Shown here piece after piece: positions 45,433-57,083 of a stretch of DNA of 64,000 bases. Position 1 is the first letter of the stretch. The number at the start of each line of letters is the position of its first letter. The notes beneath the pieces are model-generated. The model worked only from the letters and a program-made list of their open reading frames with translations, searched no databases and was not told where the DNA came from. The DNA comes from Diplolepis rosae (Eukaryota > Arthropoda > Insecta > Hymenoptera > Diplolepididae). The position numbers and the translations under genes were made by a program. The DNA lies in NCBI GenBank assembly GCA_030998225.1, contig JAPYXD010000701.1, forward strand, positions 8,602,501 to 8,666,500, written 5' to 3'.

Positions 45433-46253
45433 TATTAAAGACATTTTTCAAAGAAGTCTACACTCTAAAAACAGACTATTGACTCTCAAACGATTCCCTT
45501 CACTATTAAAGGATTTTCTATTCAAAATTGGCATAAGAGGAAATCCTTTAGCAGTTGAACGATTATCGTTTCAAATGCTAACCTTTTACTGTCAAAGTAT
45601 TTCCTTTGGTCTTGAAATGAAATCCTTTCTCGAACAAAAAAAATAATAATTTCGAGGATAAAAGAAAACAAATTGTATGATATAAACTATCTAATATAAA
45701 TATTAGAAATGTACACAAGCCCAACTTTGACAAATGATAATATTAAATCGGTTATCATCAATACTACAATAACAGTAAAACGATTCTGTTGATAGATAAA
45801 AGAAAACTGCTCAATTTCAATTGATGCATTCTGAAAGGAACCTAACTTCAGTATCAATAGACTTTTTTTAGAGTGTACCAGTCTCGAATCAACTTTGTAC
45901 AAACACTGGTATTTTACAGTGTTGACTATCAGAGTCGATTAGACACTGGGTGGACCTTGTACATTTACTGTCGGAAAATTACTTTTTCCACAGTCGGAAG
46001 AAGGTTGGGCCTGTTGTACATCCAACATTGTACAAACGCTGGTATTTTACAGTCGAATACCGGGGCTGAATAGACACTGGATAGACCTTGTGCATCCACT
46101 GTCGGTAAATTACTTTTTCCACAGTTGGAATAAGGTTGGGACGATTGTTCCCCAACATTGTACCAACGTTGGTAATCAACAGTCGATCTCCTACATCGGA
46201 CCAATATTTAACCGATCGTCACAGTCGGCAGAGTGTCATAACTTCTGCTTGGG
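45433..46253 (+). mobile_element. CCCAAGCAG-family MITE, copy I (in the palindrome spacer, left end lost)
   Basis: Begins inside the central part (TTAAAGACATTTTTC), passes through two 131-bp units and ends GTGTCATAACTTCTGCTTGGG at 46253, two bases before the right palindrome arm. The first 230 bases of a full copy are missing. Confidence 0.9.
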
Positions 46254-46298
46254 TCTATATATTTATCAAGGAATAAAATAAAGTCACTCGCCCATGTA

Positions 46299-46679
46299 CA
46301 CTGAGAAAAAAAATTTGATTGAATCAAAGAAAATGATTTGTTAGAACGACTTTTTTTGATTTAAAGAAATGATTTGTTTAAATGAAATAAAATTTGTTTA
46401 ATTCAAACAAAATATCTTTAAACCAAATAAATATTTGTTTGAATCAAATTAATTTTTCTTCAAAACAAAAAAATTAATGCATTGATATATAGTCAAAGTT
46501 ATAATTTGTTTGATTTAAGGCAGAAATTTATTTCATTTGAACAAATATTTATTTGGTCCAAAGATATTTTGTTTGAATCAAACAAATTTTGTTCCATTAA
46601 AACAAAACATTTCTTTAGATCAAAGAAAGTGTTTCAAACAAATAATTTTTTTGATTCAATCAAATATTTTTTCTGAGTC
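46299..46679. mobile_element. CACTGAGAAAA-family MITE, copy in the right palindrome arm
   Basis: 381 bp, left end CACTGAGAAAAAAAATTTG, right end reads inward GACTCAGAAAAAATATTTG, TA at 46297-46298 and 46680-46681. The left arm of the palindrome has the empty site (CTACATGGG), which confirms both the ends and the TA target. Confidence 0.95.
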
Positions 46680-47346
46680 TAGTATTATTCTTTCATTCAA
46701 AGAACAATATGAACGGCCTTAGAATAAAAAGCGCGTTAAAGTGTGAAACTTGGGCGCTATGCGTTGCACGTGCGCACACAAAAATGTTATTTTTGTGACT
46801 AAAACACTTCGATCTACACGTTTTTTTCAGGAATAAATGTACAAATGTTTATTACATAAATTGTTGTCGTTAATGTAGATCCTAGTGGCGCAGAAATAGA
46901 TTTTATTTTTACTTGTTTAGAAACAACTGTTTAAATAAACATTGAAATTGAGATTTTGGTAATGAAAAAAATACTGTTTAGTAGTGTCATGTCTTATTGG
47001 CCTGCAATTGAAAAATTATTCAATTCGGGTACTTACTTGCTGAGAAAAAAATTAATTTCCAAAACACTACAAAAAACATTGATTGTTTATAAAAAAATAA
47101 ACAATCGGGGATTTTACAACAAAATTAACAGGATGTACTTTGTACGCTTAAAACTCGGTTTAAGCTAAATATTTATTATTTTACTATTATTATTATATAT
47201 AATATAATATATATTATTATTACCCTTATCTGGAATCAGAAATTCGAAAAATTCTATCAGTGGATGTCATACCAGCATGCTTCGGCGAATTAAAAAAATA
47301 GTAGATATAGTATCCCCTACTCCATTATCATACTATTTTCTTTACA

Positions 47347-47676
47347 TATCGCAAAGGGAATGCGATTTCGGGGCCTGGCACGAATCAGCAAAAATGATCG
47401 GTTTCATGATCGATTTATGCAACCACGACATTAACAAGTACAGTCTAGACTCGTTTCTGAGTCTTGCAATAAACGAGTCTTGACAGTACGTGGCATTTCT
47501 CTTGCGCAGAGCACGGTAAACTAACAATTGAGGTTGAATTTCGAGTATTTCCCAACTTTCTCGTCACAAGTGTGGAAAAGTAAATGTTATCACACGGACT
47601 TATCATCGGTCGTGGAATCGATCATATTTGCTGTTTCGCACCAGGGCCCTAAAATCGCATTTCCCGCGCGGGTAGT
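47347..47676. repeat. imperfect inverted repeat
   Basis: GGGAATGCGATTTCGGGGCC near 47353 is answered in reverse by GGGCCCTAAAATCGCATTTC near 47645, with adjoining GCAAAAATGATCG / CGATCATATTTGC. It may be a decayed MITE. No clear outer ends or target duplication. Confidence 0.6.
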
Positions 47677-49696
47677 AAAGAAAAATACAATGTTCCACGT
47701 AGTGACTTTCGTAGTTGATTTTGTAAAATTACACTACAGTGTGATTTCATATAACCTTAAAAATAAATCAGTGTAGTTTGAATATAGCGATAAAACCTTC
47801 CAAGGACATGGGACCTTGAATTTCACGCCAAAGAAGGAAATCATTTTGTACCAAGGAATCATCAAATGGACATGAAGTTTTTTCTAATAGAGTACATAGA
47901 GTACATTCTGCAACAAGGGAACAAAAGTTTATTTTGCCATTCTAAAGTTTGATGCCTGAGCAAAGCGAGTACAACAATCACACGAGTGAAATAAATGTTT
48001 TTCTCGTGTTGCACACGATTTTTTTCTACTTGGGAGTCACAAACAGTATTCTTTTGCTCTGCAGGGGGTAATAAAATGCACTTTATGACCTGCAAGTTGA
48101 AAAATATAATTTTCCCACAGTTACCAAAAATTGGTCATTTTTGGCTTGTTCCATATGCATAAAAAGTGGCTCATTTGATGCCTGGGTTATAAAAACATTT
48201 TATTTCTTCTTCAGAAAAAATAAGCTTCTCCACTTTCAACAGCTCCCATTTTGTTCCAATTATGAGCACATATTTTTTACAACCCTCATTAAATTTTGAA
48301 ATACTAGAAATACTATCCACCGAAATTCAAACTAATTTCGTTCTGCGTATAAAAAAGTTATATTAGTAAGAGTATAATTTTGAACCCAAAGAAACACATT
48401 AAATCTTCATTTTTCAAAGTTACTTCTTGATTATTCATCATAGAAAAGCCATAGATTATTTAACTTCATGAATGTTCTTCAATTCTCATTTACTAAACGT
48501 CACTTGAAAAATTTCACTTGTTCGCAGAAAATCTATCAAAAACAGCTTTAATTCATATGGAACAATAAAAAAGTTGTAAAATCTCGTATAGTGTTGCAAG
48601 TCAGAACAGAGTGACTGGAAGCGATTCCAAATGAATTCAGGTGACTGCATAGTGATTTCAAGATGATTGCATTAGCTGCCCCTTGAAACTAATCCAATTT
48701 CTACACTAAACCTTGAATACGAAAAAGGAAAGAACTGCCAAGCTCATGAAACGAAAAAGATCTCGTCTCCGAGCAGTGGGTCACGTCTTATCGTTTTCTT
48801 AATAACGAATCGGTGCAGATCGTCGATGTCAAATCTTACAGATCTTTTAAAAGGGCGATTTTGGCGAGATGGTGCGAGAGGCAATTTCAAACGCGTACTA
48901 GCGTTATTTCCACAAGAGAATGTTATTGCTTTTTGCAAGGACATGCTTTTCTGTATTCATATTCATGGCGCTGGAAGAAGACAGAGAAAACGAGAAAGAC
49001 TATAGTGGAGGGGTGAGGGAGAGGCTTTCTCCTATTATCTCTAGACTACGTGCCTCGGTAAAAACTAATTAAATGTTTCTATAATAGGGCGATCCCAATG
49101 ATAACGGTAGTTACGTGGACTCGTTGCAAAAGCCATGATGTTCCAACATGATAAATTACTGTTTTGAGTATTTCATGTAAACTAATGATAGCAGTAATTG
49201 TAACCCACAAGTAACGATTAGATCGAGTAGCTTCGCGAGATTTACCCCTATTACAGAATTCAGTTTGAATAAACGAAAAAACAGAAACACGAATAAAGAG
49301 AAAGAGAAGCTTTAAAAATACGCGTCATATTGGACTCGAGTGGTATTATTCTTTTCAAGCTGTATTTTCATAGCAGATATTTGTGTTTTGTCCCTCCGAA
49401 TAGTCATAATTCTTTTTCTTCGCAAGTTAATTTCAAAAATCAGAGATAAATATGCAAATCTATTCAAATTTTTCTCACTTTTTTGTACACTGTGGAAAAT
49501 TTTTCGGGGGATTTTTCAAAATTTTTAAGTTTTTAACTATTTTGCATTTTGGAACCATGAAATATTTTGCACCTGTAAAGGTATTTTATATTCGTACTTA
49601 AATGAGGATGTTTATGGTAATAATGGTATTAATTGATTGGTTGATGAACACTTTCTTCATCATGTGAGTGGAAGAGTCTGATGGTTTTAAAATCTA
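47677..49696. other. AT-rich sequence with one less AT-rich patch
   Basis: 48250-48370 resembles the sequence around 37110-37230 (a dispersed repeat). 48720-49070 is less AT-rich but has no supported exon. No gene was recognised. Confidence 0.45.
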
Positions 49697-50720
49697 CAGT
49701 GGGTGACCAAATTATTATACTAACTTTGTTTTTGTTGATCGCATAAAATCTCCTATTATTGACAATACAACTATTAAAACTTTTCTCTAGAAATAACATG
49801 AAAGACTTTAAAATTATGTATAAAAAAACCTCAAGATGAACTGTTTTTGTCAATTTTTGAGGAAGATATTGTGAAAAATGTCCAAAATTCAAATTTTTTA
49901 AAAATTGTGAATAACTTTTGAAATATTGGATGTTTTTCGACTCATTTTAAAGGTAAATTTATGTGGAATGTAAAAACACGTGCCAAAAAATTATACTAAT
50001 TTTTCTCTGGATTCTGAAATGGTCTAAACTTGAAACAAAAAAGGCGTGATAATTAAAAAAATTCTAATACTCAAAAAAAGGATTTAAAAAATACATAAAA
50101 GTGATAACCCACAAGAAGGAGAATTGAATTTTCTTGAAAAATTTAATATAATTATTTTTACTATTTTTCATGAATAAATTTGCAAGTTTGAATTTTTCCC
50201 CCTTTTTTCAAAGTTTAGACCGTTTTAAAATCTAGGGAAAAATGAGTATAATTTCGTGGGACGATTTTTTTACATTTCTTGTAAATTGACCTTTAAAATG
50301 AGTCAAAGAACATCGAAAAACATCAATTATTTCAAGAATTATTCATAATTTAAGAAAAGTTTGTAATTTGGACATTTTTCACAATATCTTCCTCAAAAAC
50401 TGACAAAAACAGTTTATCTTGAGGTTGCTTTATGCAAACACTGAGAAAAGACTTTTTTTGTTGTTCTAACAAAACATTTTGTTTAAGTAACCAAAATTTG
50501 ATTGATATAGCAAAATGTTTTGTTGGAACAACAAAAGAATTTTGTTGCATAAATACCAAAAAAATATTTTTGTTGATTTGAAAAAACTGTTTTCTCAGTG
50601 TAATTTTGAATTTTTTCATATTGTTTTTAGGGAAAAGTTTTAATATGTGTATTGTAAATAATAGGAGATTTTATGCGATCAACAAAAACAAAGTGAGTAT
50701 AATAATGTGAACACTCACTG
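49697..50720. mobile_element. Tc1-like fold-back element (CAGTGGGTGACCAAATTATT ends)
   Basis: 1024 bp with long inverted arms: CAGTGGGTGACCAAATTATT at the left against CAGTGAGTGTTCACATTATT (read inward) at the right, continuing through GTTTTTGTTGATCGCATAAA and beyond for most of 400 bases. TA at 49695-49696 and 50721-50722. The end sequence resembles that of Tc1-type transposons. No transposase; the frames on both strands are arm translations. It holds a CACTGAG MITE at 50439-50600. Confidence 0.9.
50439..50600. mobile_element. CACTGAGAAAA-family MITE nested in the fold-back element
   Basis: 162 bp, CACTGAGAAAAGAC to GTTTTCTCAGTG, followed by TA (left flank AA). The interior has ACAAAACATTTTGTTT-type palindromes. 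The other arm of the host element lacks it. Confidence 0.9.
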
Positions 50721-51992
50721 TAAGTTGAATATTGACAAAGAATATCTTTAATGGCGCGGATAATAATTGAAGATGGTTTCTTTGAATAAGATTTGGTTAA
50801 ATCAAACAAATATTTTAGTTGATTCAATTAAATTTGGCTTGAATCAACTAAAAATCTTGATTCATTTAACAAAATGGCTTGGTTACACTAAATACTTTGT
50901 ATGCCTTTTTTTAAAGCTTCAGAATGAGTACATTCAGAATTATCGATTGATTTGGCTTAAGAATTTGTTTTCTGCAACTAAAGATGTCTTGTTTGGATAC
51001 GATTTGGTTAAATGAAATGAATATTTTTGTCAATTCATATAAATTTTAGCAAATTTAACCAAATTTCATTTGACATAACCAAAGATTTTGATACATTCAA
51101 CAAAATGGTTTGGATAGATTAATTAAATTATTTTCAGGGTGATTGCTTCCATTTTGAATGTAAATATAAAAATAATAATAAATAAAATATAAAAAACTGA
51201 CAAAAGTGAAAAATATCTACAGAAAGCAATATAAAAGAGAGATACAGTACATTAAAAATCCTGTGCACTTCTTTATACAAACAGGGAAGAATGTTGTGAA
51301 TCCTTTCATTCTCGTGTTTTACAAGCAAGTTTTGGGGTTGGTGGAGACTCAACTCAAATCTCTTTCACGAGAATACGAGCAAATGTGAGTGAAAACTATA
51401 CAGAATGTAATCTCGAGTAGGCACGAATGGTTATCGAATATGCGGGGAACGTGGTGCCGAATATACCATCAGCCAAATGATCCGTGAGAATGCCCGTTGC
51501 CCCAATCCATTTTTCCTTTTTCCTTTAAATTTTCCGACGGTAAAAGGGAATATAAAGAAGAAATCGGGAAAAGGGAGGGCGCAATAGAAAAGGAAAAAAG
51601 AGTCCGGTGACTGGAATTCGGGCCGCTGTCATGGAGACTGGTGATATTAAAACGTTCTCAACGTCGCTGACGGGACGTGCACGTTATCTAGCAGACTCTC
51701 TTCTACACAAATCGTCCAATAGAGAGATTGGTTTCTCTGCGGCGGAACGGAATTGTCGATCTCTATCGCACGATTGCTCTCGAAAAACAAAAGCCGTACA
51801 CCTTCCGCCCTACAAAAGGTATCTTTCCTCCAGAGAATACGTTGAAAGAACTGATAAAACTTTCTTCAACTGAAGAAGATTTGAGAAATAAGATAGCATT
51901 TTATTGTTTTTTAAATTTTTTATCGAAGGGAGAATTCTTTCGCCCCTTATGGAAAAATTTATTCCGAAAACTATTATAAAAAATCTGCCCGC
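50721..51992. other. AT-rich sequence; no supported gene
   Basis: 50770-51130 is rich in TTGGTTAAATCAAACAAAT-type words and ends in TTTTCAGGGTG, possibly a decayed CACTGAG-type MITE. 51440-51800 is less AT-rich with an 88-codon open frame (51607-51873) that has no recognisable motif. Confidence 0.45.
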
Positions 51993-52140
51993 TTCGCGGT
52001 CAGATTCTCATCACGCGCTGCTCGCTTCGCTCGCAAGTTTGAGCGCGCCTGGGGCGCGCGATTTGATTGTCGCGCTTCGCGCTCCGTTCTTTCAGGACCT
52101 CGCGCTTCGCGCTCGGTCTTGTGCTCTTCGCATACATTTA
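51993..52140. repeat. GC-rich patch of CGCTTCGCG motifs
   Basis: Repeats of CGCTTCGCGGTC, GCTTCGCTCGC, CGCGCTTCGCGCTCC and CGCGCTTCGCGCTCG, plus GAGCGCGCCTGGGGCGCGCG, in otherwise strongly AT-rich DNA. CpG-dense and semi-palindromic. A related ATGCTTCGCGCTCGATTTTC lies at 52319-52338, and reversed relatives lie near 16165, 36905 and 37040, so it belongs to a dispersed repeat rather than a promoter island. Confidence 0.8.
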
Positions 52141-52426
52141 AGTTTATTTCTTATAATTTAATACTGAAGCTCAAACCAATTTTATAATATTAAAGATGAT
52201 GTAAATTACTCATTTACTCAAATTCACTAAATTTCTTTGTCAGTTTAAGCGAAACAGGAAATTCAATTTACTTAAGGCTCTATCGGCCTTAAGGAACACA
52301 TTCTCATCATGACACTCATGCTTCGCGCTCGATTTTCTGTATACATTTCAGTAACTTTTTAATAAATTACATGATTAAAATAATTTATTTATTTTCTACC
52401 AAATATATCAAAAAGGAAAAACAATC

Positions 52427-53030
52427 GTAGACTTTATTTAAGGAAGCGATTTTGCAGAAGAACGCTTATTTCGTATCTCATATTTTGGTGAAAAAAATCG
52501 AATTTTTTAATATTAAAAATCAAAACATAAAATATACATCCTGTCGAGAAATTTCTTAATAAGAATGTGTAGACCTCATTTAGGCAAATAATTTTTTATC
52601 TAAACGTTTTTTATGTATCTCATATATTTTGTCTAAAAAATGGAATTCTTGAATTTTAATCGTATTTTTTGGAATTGAAACGAAAAATATATGTTTTTTC
52701 AAAAACTGTGTGAGACAAAATTTGTAGATCTTTTTGAAACGAACAACTTTGTATTCTTACGTTTTTTTCGTATTTCACATATTATTGTTAAAAAATTGAA
52801 TTTTGGATTGTCAATAGTTTTTTTTTAAATTAAGAAGAAAAATATGCATCTTATGAAAAAATATTACAATTCAAATTTGTAGGTCTTTATGTAGAAAATA
52901 ATATTGTATCATAATGTTTTTTGGTATCTCGTATAATTTAACTGGAAAATGGAATTTTGATATTGACTGTTTTCAAGTTTTAATATGCTGTAACATTTCT
53001 AATTTTGATTTAATCAAAAAATGTTATGGG
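52427..53030. repeat. degenerate tandem repeat, units about 142-155 bp
   Basis: Four units starting GTAGAC/GTAGAT/GTAGGT at about 52427, 52569, 52724 and 52879. Each continues with an A-rich block, CGTTTTTT.CGTATCTCATAT, an AAAAAATTGAATTTT block and a CATCxxxT..AAAA tail. Reversed relatives lie at 36380-37130. No long coding frame. Confidence 0.75.
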
Positions 53031-53252
53031 GATAATTTGTAGAGAATTATGAGCACTATCAAAAACCAGTATTGGAATTTTTGATTTTTTCAAAAAGTTA
53101 TTTTCAAAAACACAAAAGTAGTGCTCAATCCCTCAATTTTGATTGAATGTGGCTGGTTAACGAACTTGTCCTTACTTTTTTGGCTTCGATAAAGTGTGCC
53201 AAAGCTCAATTCAATCTGATAATTCTATCGAGAGTTATACCGCACACGACCT

Positions 53253-53300
53253 ACAGACAGACAGACAGACACTTTCGTAAAAACCGTTTTTTTTTTTACT
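53253..53300. repeat. (ACAG)n microsatellite and poly-T tract
   Basis: ACAGACAGACAGACAGACA followed by CTTTCGTAAAAACCG and a run of T. It lies at the end of the repeat family that includes 52427-53030. Confidence 0.85.
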
Positions 53301-54308
53301 CAGGGGGTCTCAAAACCTAAAGATTTGATGAAAATTTCAAAAGTCATTTTTCACATAAAACCAATACCTTCTCATATGATGAGAATGTAAAAAGACGCTA
53401 AGCTATTTTCTGCAAGAAATTTTAGTACTTTGTTGTCATTGGAGTTTTCTACAATAAAGTACAATTGAAATGGACAAATATTACGAGTTTTGGAGTAGTT
53501 TCGAATAATATCGAGTAGTTTAAAGGCCATGTCTTATTTATCTCATTCCTACCTTACCGACACTTATTTTCGTAATTCGCATTTCAACATTGATTTAAAT
53601 ATTGAGTTGAAACTTTGAGTAATTAAGGGGACTCAGAAGTCAAACTAATCCTATTTTCAGAGTCTAATTAAAAAGTAAATATCAAGATATAAATATTTTT
53701 TTTCATGGGTTGTTCATAACAATTGAATAGAATATAAAAAATATTTTTTTATTGAAAAATTCCAATATATAATTATATTGAATTTTTCAAAGTGCATTGT
53801 GTTCGTAATACTTCCCTCTCTGGGCTGACAATGTTTGAATAAAAAAAAAATCAAGCATTTTTCAAAAATATCAAGAAAATTTTGAAAAGTGAACATTTTT
53901 CACAAAAAATTCATGTTCACGAATTTTTTTCTCAAAATCAGAAATATTTACAGCTTAATACGGAGGTTCAGCCCGTAAAGGAACATGTTCTGCTAGTAAT
54001 GCTATTGAAAAATGCAATAAAAAAAAATCGATTTTTTGACATCCTAGTCCCCTTAAGTAAAAAGCTGTACAGAAAGTTTATCTGGTCCGACCATTTTATA
54101 ATTAAAAAAAAATTTTTTTTGGAAATTAAAGAAAAATAATTATTGATATTTAGGAGCAGATATACGTTAGTCAGTGCTTTTTACTTAATTATTCAAAGTC
54201 TTAATTCGATATCACAATTAATGTGGGAAAGCGAGGGGCGGAAAAAAAGTGTCGGTGTGGTGAGGATCGGATAAGTAAGACATAGCCTTAAGGTAGTTTT
54301 CATCGACA
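53301..54308. other. AT-rich sequence, no gene recognised
   Basis: Poly-A and poly-T runs; the 85-codon frame at 53882-54139 has no motif. Confidence 0.45.
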
Positions 54309-54884
54309 AAAATTAGACCTCAGGCAAAAATAGATAATTTTGCTTTCAAGAATAGCAATATTATTATTGAAGGGCTAATTTGAAAGAGAAAAGATTATTC
54401 TACATGAAAAAAATTTGAAACAGAAAAATAATTTTATTAATAAATTTTATTTTTGACCCAACTTTTTTTCTTATCGTTTCTTACCAAATTTTAAAAAATT
54501 ATGCGATTCTAATAAATCATGAATCATTTTTTCAGTGAAAAGATTTCCCAAAACTTCACGGTTCCTGATTTTTTAAAATAAATTCTTTAATGGCTGAAAC
54601 CATTAAAAAAACATTTTCCAAAACGAAATTTTTGTAAACAAATTACTGAATTTGATAAAAATTTATTCATTTTTGAAAATTGGAAATGATTAAGCTGTAG
54701 GGAATCTTTTTCTTGAAAAAGTAATTTGTACTTTATTGAAATCGCATAATTTTTTAAAATTTGGTAAGAAGCGATAAGAAAAAAATTTGGGGCAAAAATT
54801 AATGTTTTCTCTTCCAAAATAGCCCTTCAATAATAACATTGCTATTCTTGAATGCAAAGTTATCTATTTTTGCCTGAAGTCTAA
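54309..54884. mobile_element. fold-back element, copy 2
   Basis: Same element as 38605-39238, in the same orientation, with many identical runs (AAAATTAGACCTCAGGCAAA, GAAGGGCTAATTTGAAAGAG). It is about 50 bases shorter because part of the right arm is deleted. The outer right end reads GCCTGAAGTCTAA. Confidence 0.88.
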
Positions 54885-55858
54885 GTCGTGGATCCGACAC
54901 CATAATATTTTTATTTTTTTAATTTGGACTTTCCATATAATTTTTGTTCTGTTCAGTACCTTCACTGTTAGAAATTTCTGCCGCAATTTCCTAAAACAGG
55001 TGACTGGACTTTTATTCAGTTACAGTTTCGTAAAATTAAGATAGAATTTAAGAAAATTCAGTTACTTTTTAATAAATTTAAGACATAATTTCTCAATTTT
55101 CAGTTAGAAAGTATTAAAGTATTCTCGATTAATGTCTCATTGTGAGCTATAATTTGGACCATAATTCAAATCGATAAATGATGTCGCATAAAGGGCCGAT
55201 GTTTGGGATCACTTTCATTTTCTTAATGCCAGATGGGAAAAGTAGGAACGGAAGAGTAAGATCAGCAATATCACAAAAGGGTGAAATTGGATTAGAAAAA
55301 TGAGCCAAGAAAATATGAGATAATAAAATCCTCCATGAACAGGAGCATGTTATAAGTCTGTATCCGTTTTGTAATGAAATATATAAACATTTATTTCATT
55401 CGTGGTGTGGTTCGTTAATGGAATTAAAATTTCGGAATAGGCGAGAGGTTCAAAATTGATTAAAATATTTAACACTTTCTATTTGTTGAGATCGATTACC
55501 TTCTCAAACAATGATGAGATGATGCTAGCAATCGAGCAGAAGTTTTATCTCAATTAAACTATTTACAAAAAAAAATTGTATAGTTGCCGCAGCTCAGCAT
55601 CAGATTCGAAATCGATCACTAAAACTAATATTACTGGATGCACTCTTAGAAATGTTCGGAAATTTACAGAATTTTTATGTTACAAAGGTAACGTAAAATT
55701 TGACGATATTTATGATGTTTTTGAGTAGAAGTATCTTAAAATTGCGAAAATATACTGAATTTTCTGAAATTTTTCTTAATATTATGAAACTCAATTGAAT
55801 TTTCATGAAATGTATCATAAAACGACCAGACTGTAATAGAATTTTCATGAAATGAACA

Positions 55859-56292
55859 CTCTCTAAACTTGAATCAGTGAACGGTCACTGATTCGCAGTG
55901 ACTATTCACTGATGGTAGCAGCTACAAGTCATTCAATGAGAATCAGTGAAATTCGACTGATGAGTCAGTGAAATAGATTGAACTCACTTATTGAATCAAT
56001 GAAATCTTCAGTTGGGAATAATAAAACCAGAAATATATTTTACCGATCGATGAACTCGTTTATTTTAGGTTAAACAACACTAAAAAGAAATTACGTAATC
56101 TTTATTATTATTTTTAAAGGTCGATAGAGCAGTAACGTGTCAATGCAACATTTGAATTCGCGAATTCAAAAGTTATTTTCACGTGACGCGTTCACTGATT
56201 CCTCAGTGAAATCAAAGCAGGGCACTGATTCGTCAGTTGATATATTTCACTGATATAATCAGTGACTATTTCACTGATTCAGGTTTAGAGAG
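55859..56292. mobile_element. CTCTCTAAATC-family MITE, long form, CA flanks
   Basis: 434 bp, CTCTCTAAACTTGAATCAG to CTGATTCAGGTTTAGAGAG, flanked by CA on both sides (55857-55858, 56293-56294) instead of TA. The interior has ATCAGTGA palindromes plus about 180 unrelated bases in the middle. Confidence 0.85.
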
Positions 56293-56338
56293 CATAAAAT
56301 TACGAAGCTGTAACAAAATTTTCACTTACATGTAACTA

Positions 56339-56558
56339 CTCTCTAAATCTGAATCAATCAAATTTTCACTGATTGAATCAGTGATTTGCCTTTTCACTGA
56401 TTCATCAGTGAAAAAATATTTCTCACTGTCAAATCAGTCAATTTCCACTGAAATAATCAGTGAAATTTGACTGATTTACATTAAACTCTTTTTAGCTATT
56501 CGAATTAGTCAAATTTCACTGATAATCAGTAGATTTTTACTGATTCAAATTTAGAGAG
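56339..56558. mobile_element. CTCTCTAAATC-family MITE, 220-bp form
   Basis: CTCTCTAAATCTGAATCAATC to CTGATTCAAATTTAGAGAG with TA at 56337-56338 and 56559-56560. Nearly identical in length and sequence to 62705-62924. Confidence 0.93.
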
Positions 56559-57083
56559 TACATAAAATTTTAGTTATCCAAAACGTAAAATTTCTTCTGT
56601 TGCAAATTTCAGAATTTCCAGCTACAAGTATCAGAATATTCAACACTTTGTAATTAAAAGTTAAGAAATTTTTTCTGAAATTTACTCAAAAGTAACTGAA
56701 TTTTCTGAAATTCTATCTTCATTTTACAAAACTGTAATTGAATAAAACTCCAGTCACGTGTTTCGGGAAATTACGGTAGAAATTTCTAACAATGTGATTG
56801 ATTGAACATTGAATACATTTGATATGATTATCAGGAAAAATCCCCCTATTTTGAAATACTAATTATAATGCTGGTGATTGTGCTAGAAGTATACGGACAG
56901 AATTTCAAGATGCAGTAAGCAATTTTGCAGTGAATTTAATAAGCTTCAGAGAGGAAATTTGAATCAAGTATTCATTCTCTTCAAAAACAATCTCACAATA
57001 TATTAAAATTTAAATTCTAAGAATTTTTCACCTAAGGTCATATTTACTCATCAATTTCTACGTTACCGATATTATTTTACCTG

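Larger units (their letters stand above)
44849..47172. repeat. large inverted repeat (fold-back), arms about 535 bp
   Basis: The left arm 44849-45383 (from ATATTTAGCTTAAACCGAG) is matched in reverse by 46255-47172 (to CTCGGTTTAAGCTAAATAT) with few differences once the 381-bp MITE in the right arm is removed. Shared marks include AGCAAGTAAGTACCCGAATT, CCTGCAATTGAAAAATT and the CGCGTTAAAGTG segment. The spacer 45384-46254 is largely MITE copy I. It could be a non-autonomous fold-back transposon or an inverted duplication. Confidence 0.9.
54966..56794. mobile_element. TIR element (CACTGTTAGAAATTTC ends), about 1.8 kb, with two smaller MITEs inside
   Basis: Left end CACTGTTAGAAATTTCTGCC; right end reads inward CACATTGTTAGAAATTTCTACC. 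The inverted similarity continues for over 100 bases (CAATTTCC, GTGACTGGA, TTTTATTCA, AAGATAGAATTT, GAAAATTCAGTTAC). It contains the MITEs 55859-56292 and 56339-56558. No transposase was recognised. A second copy is the split element at 30600-34752. Confidence 0.78.

Noticed and set aside
46482..46722. 61-64-residue frames rich in Phe and Gln
   Set aside because: They fall inside the CACTGAG MITE in the right palindrome arm.
49629..50827. Open frames in the Tc1-like fold-back element
   Set aside because: The minus-strand frames mirror each other across the palindrome; no transposase motif.
51607..52161. Overlapping 83-88-codon frames in a less AT-rich patch
   Set aside because: No recognisable motif; the last one is the translation of the CGCTTCGCG repeat.
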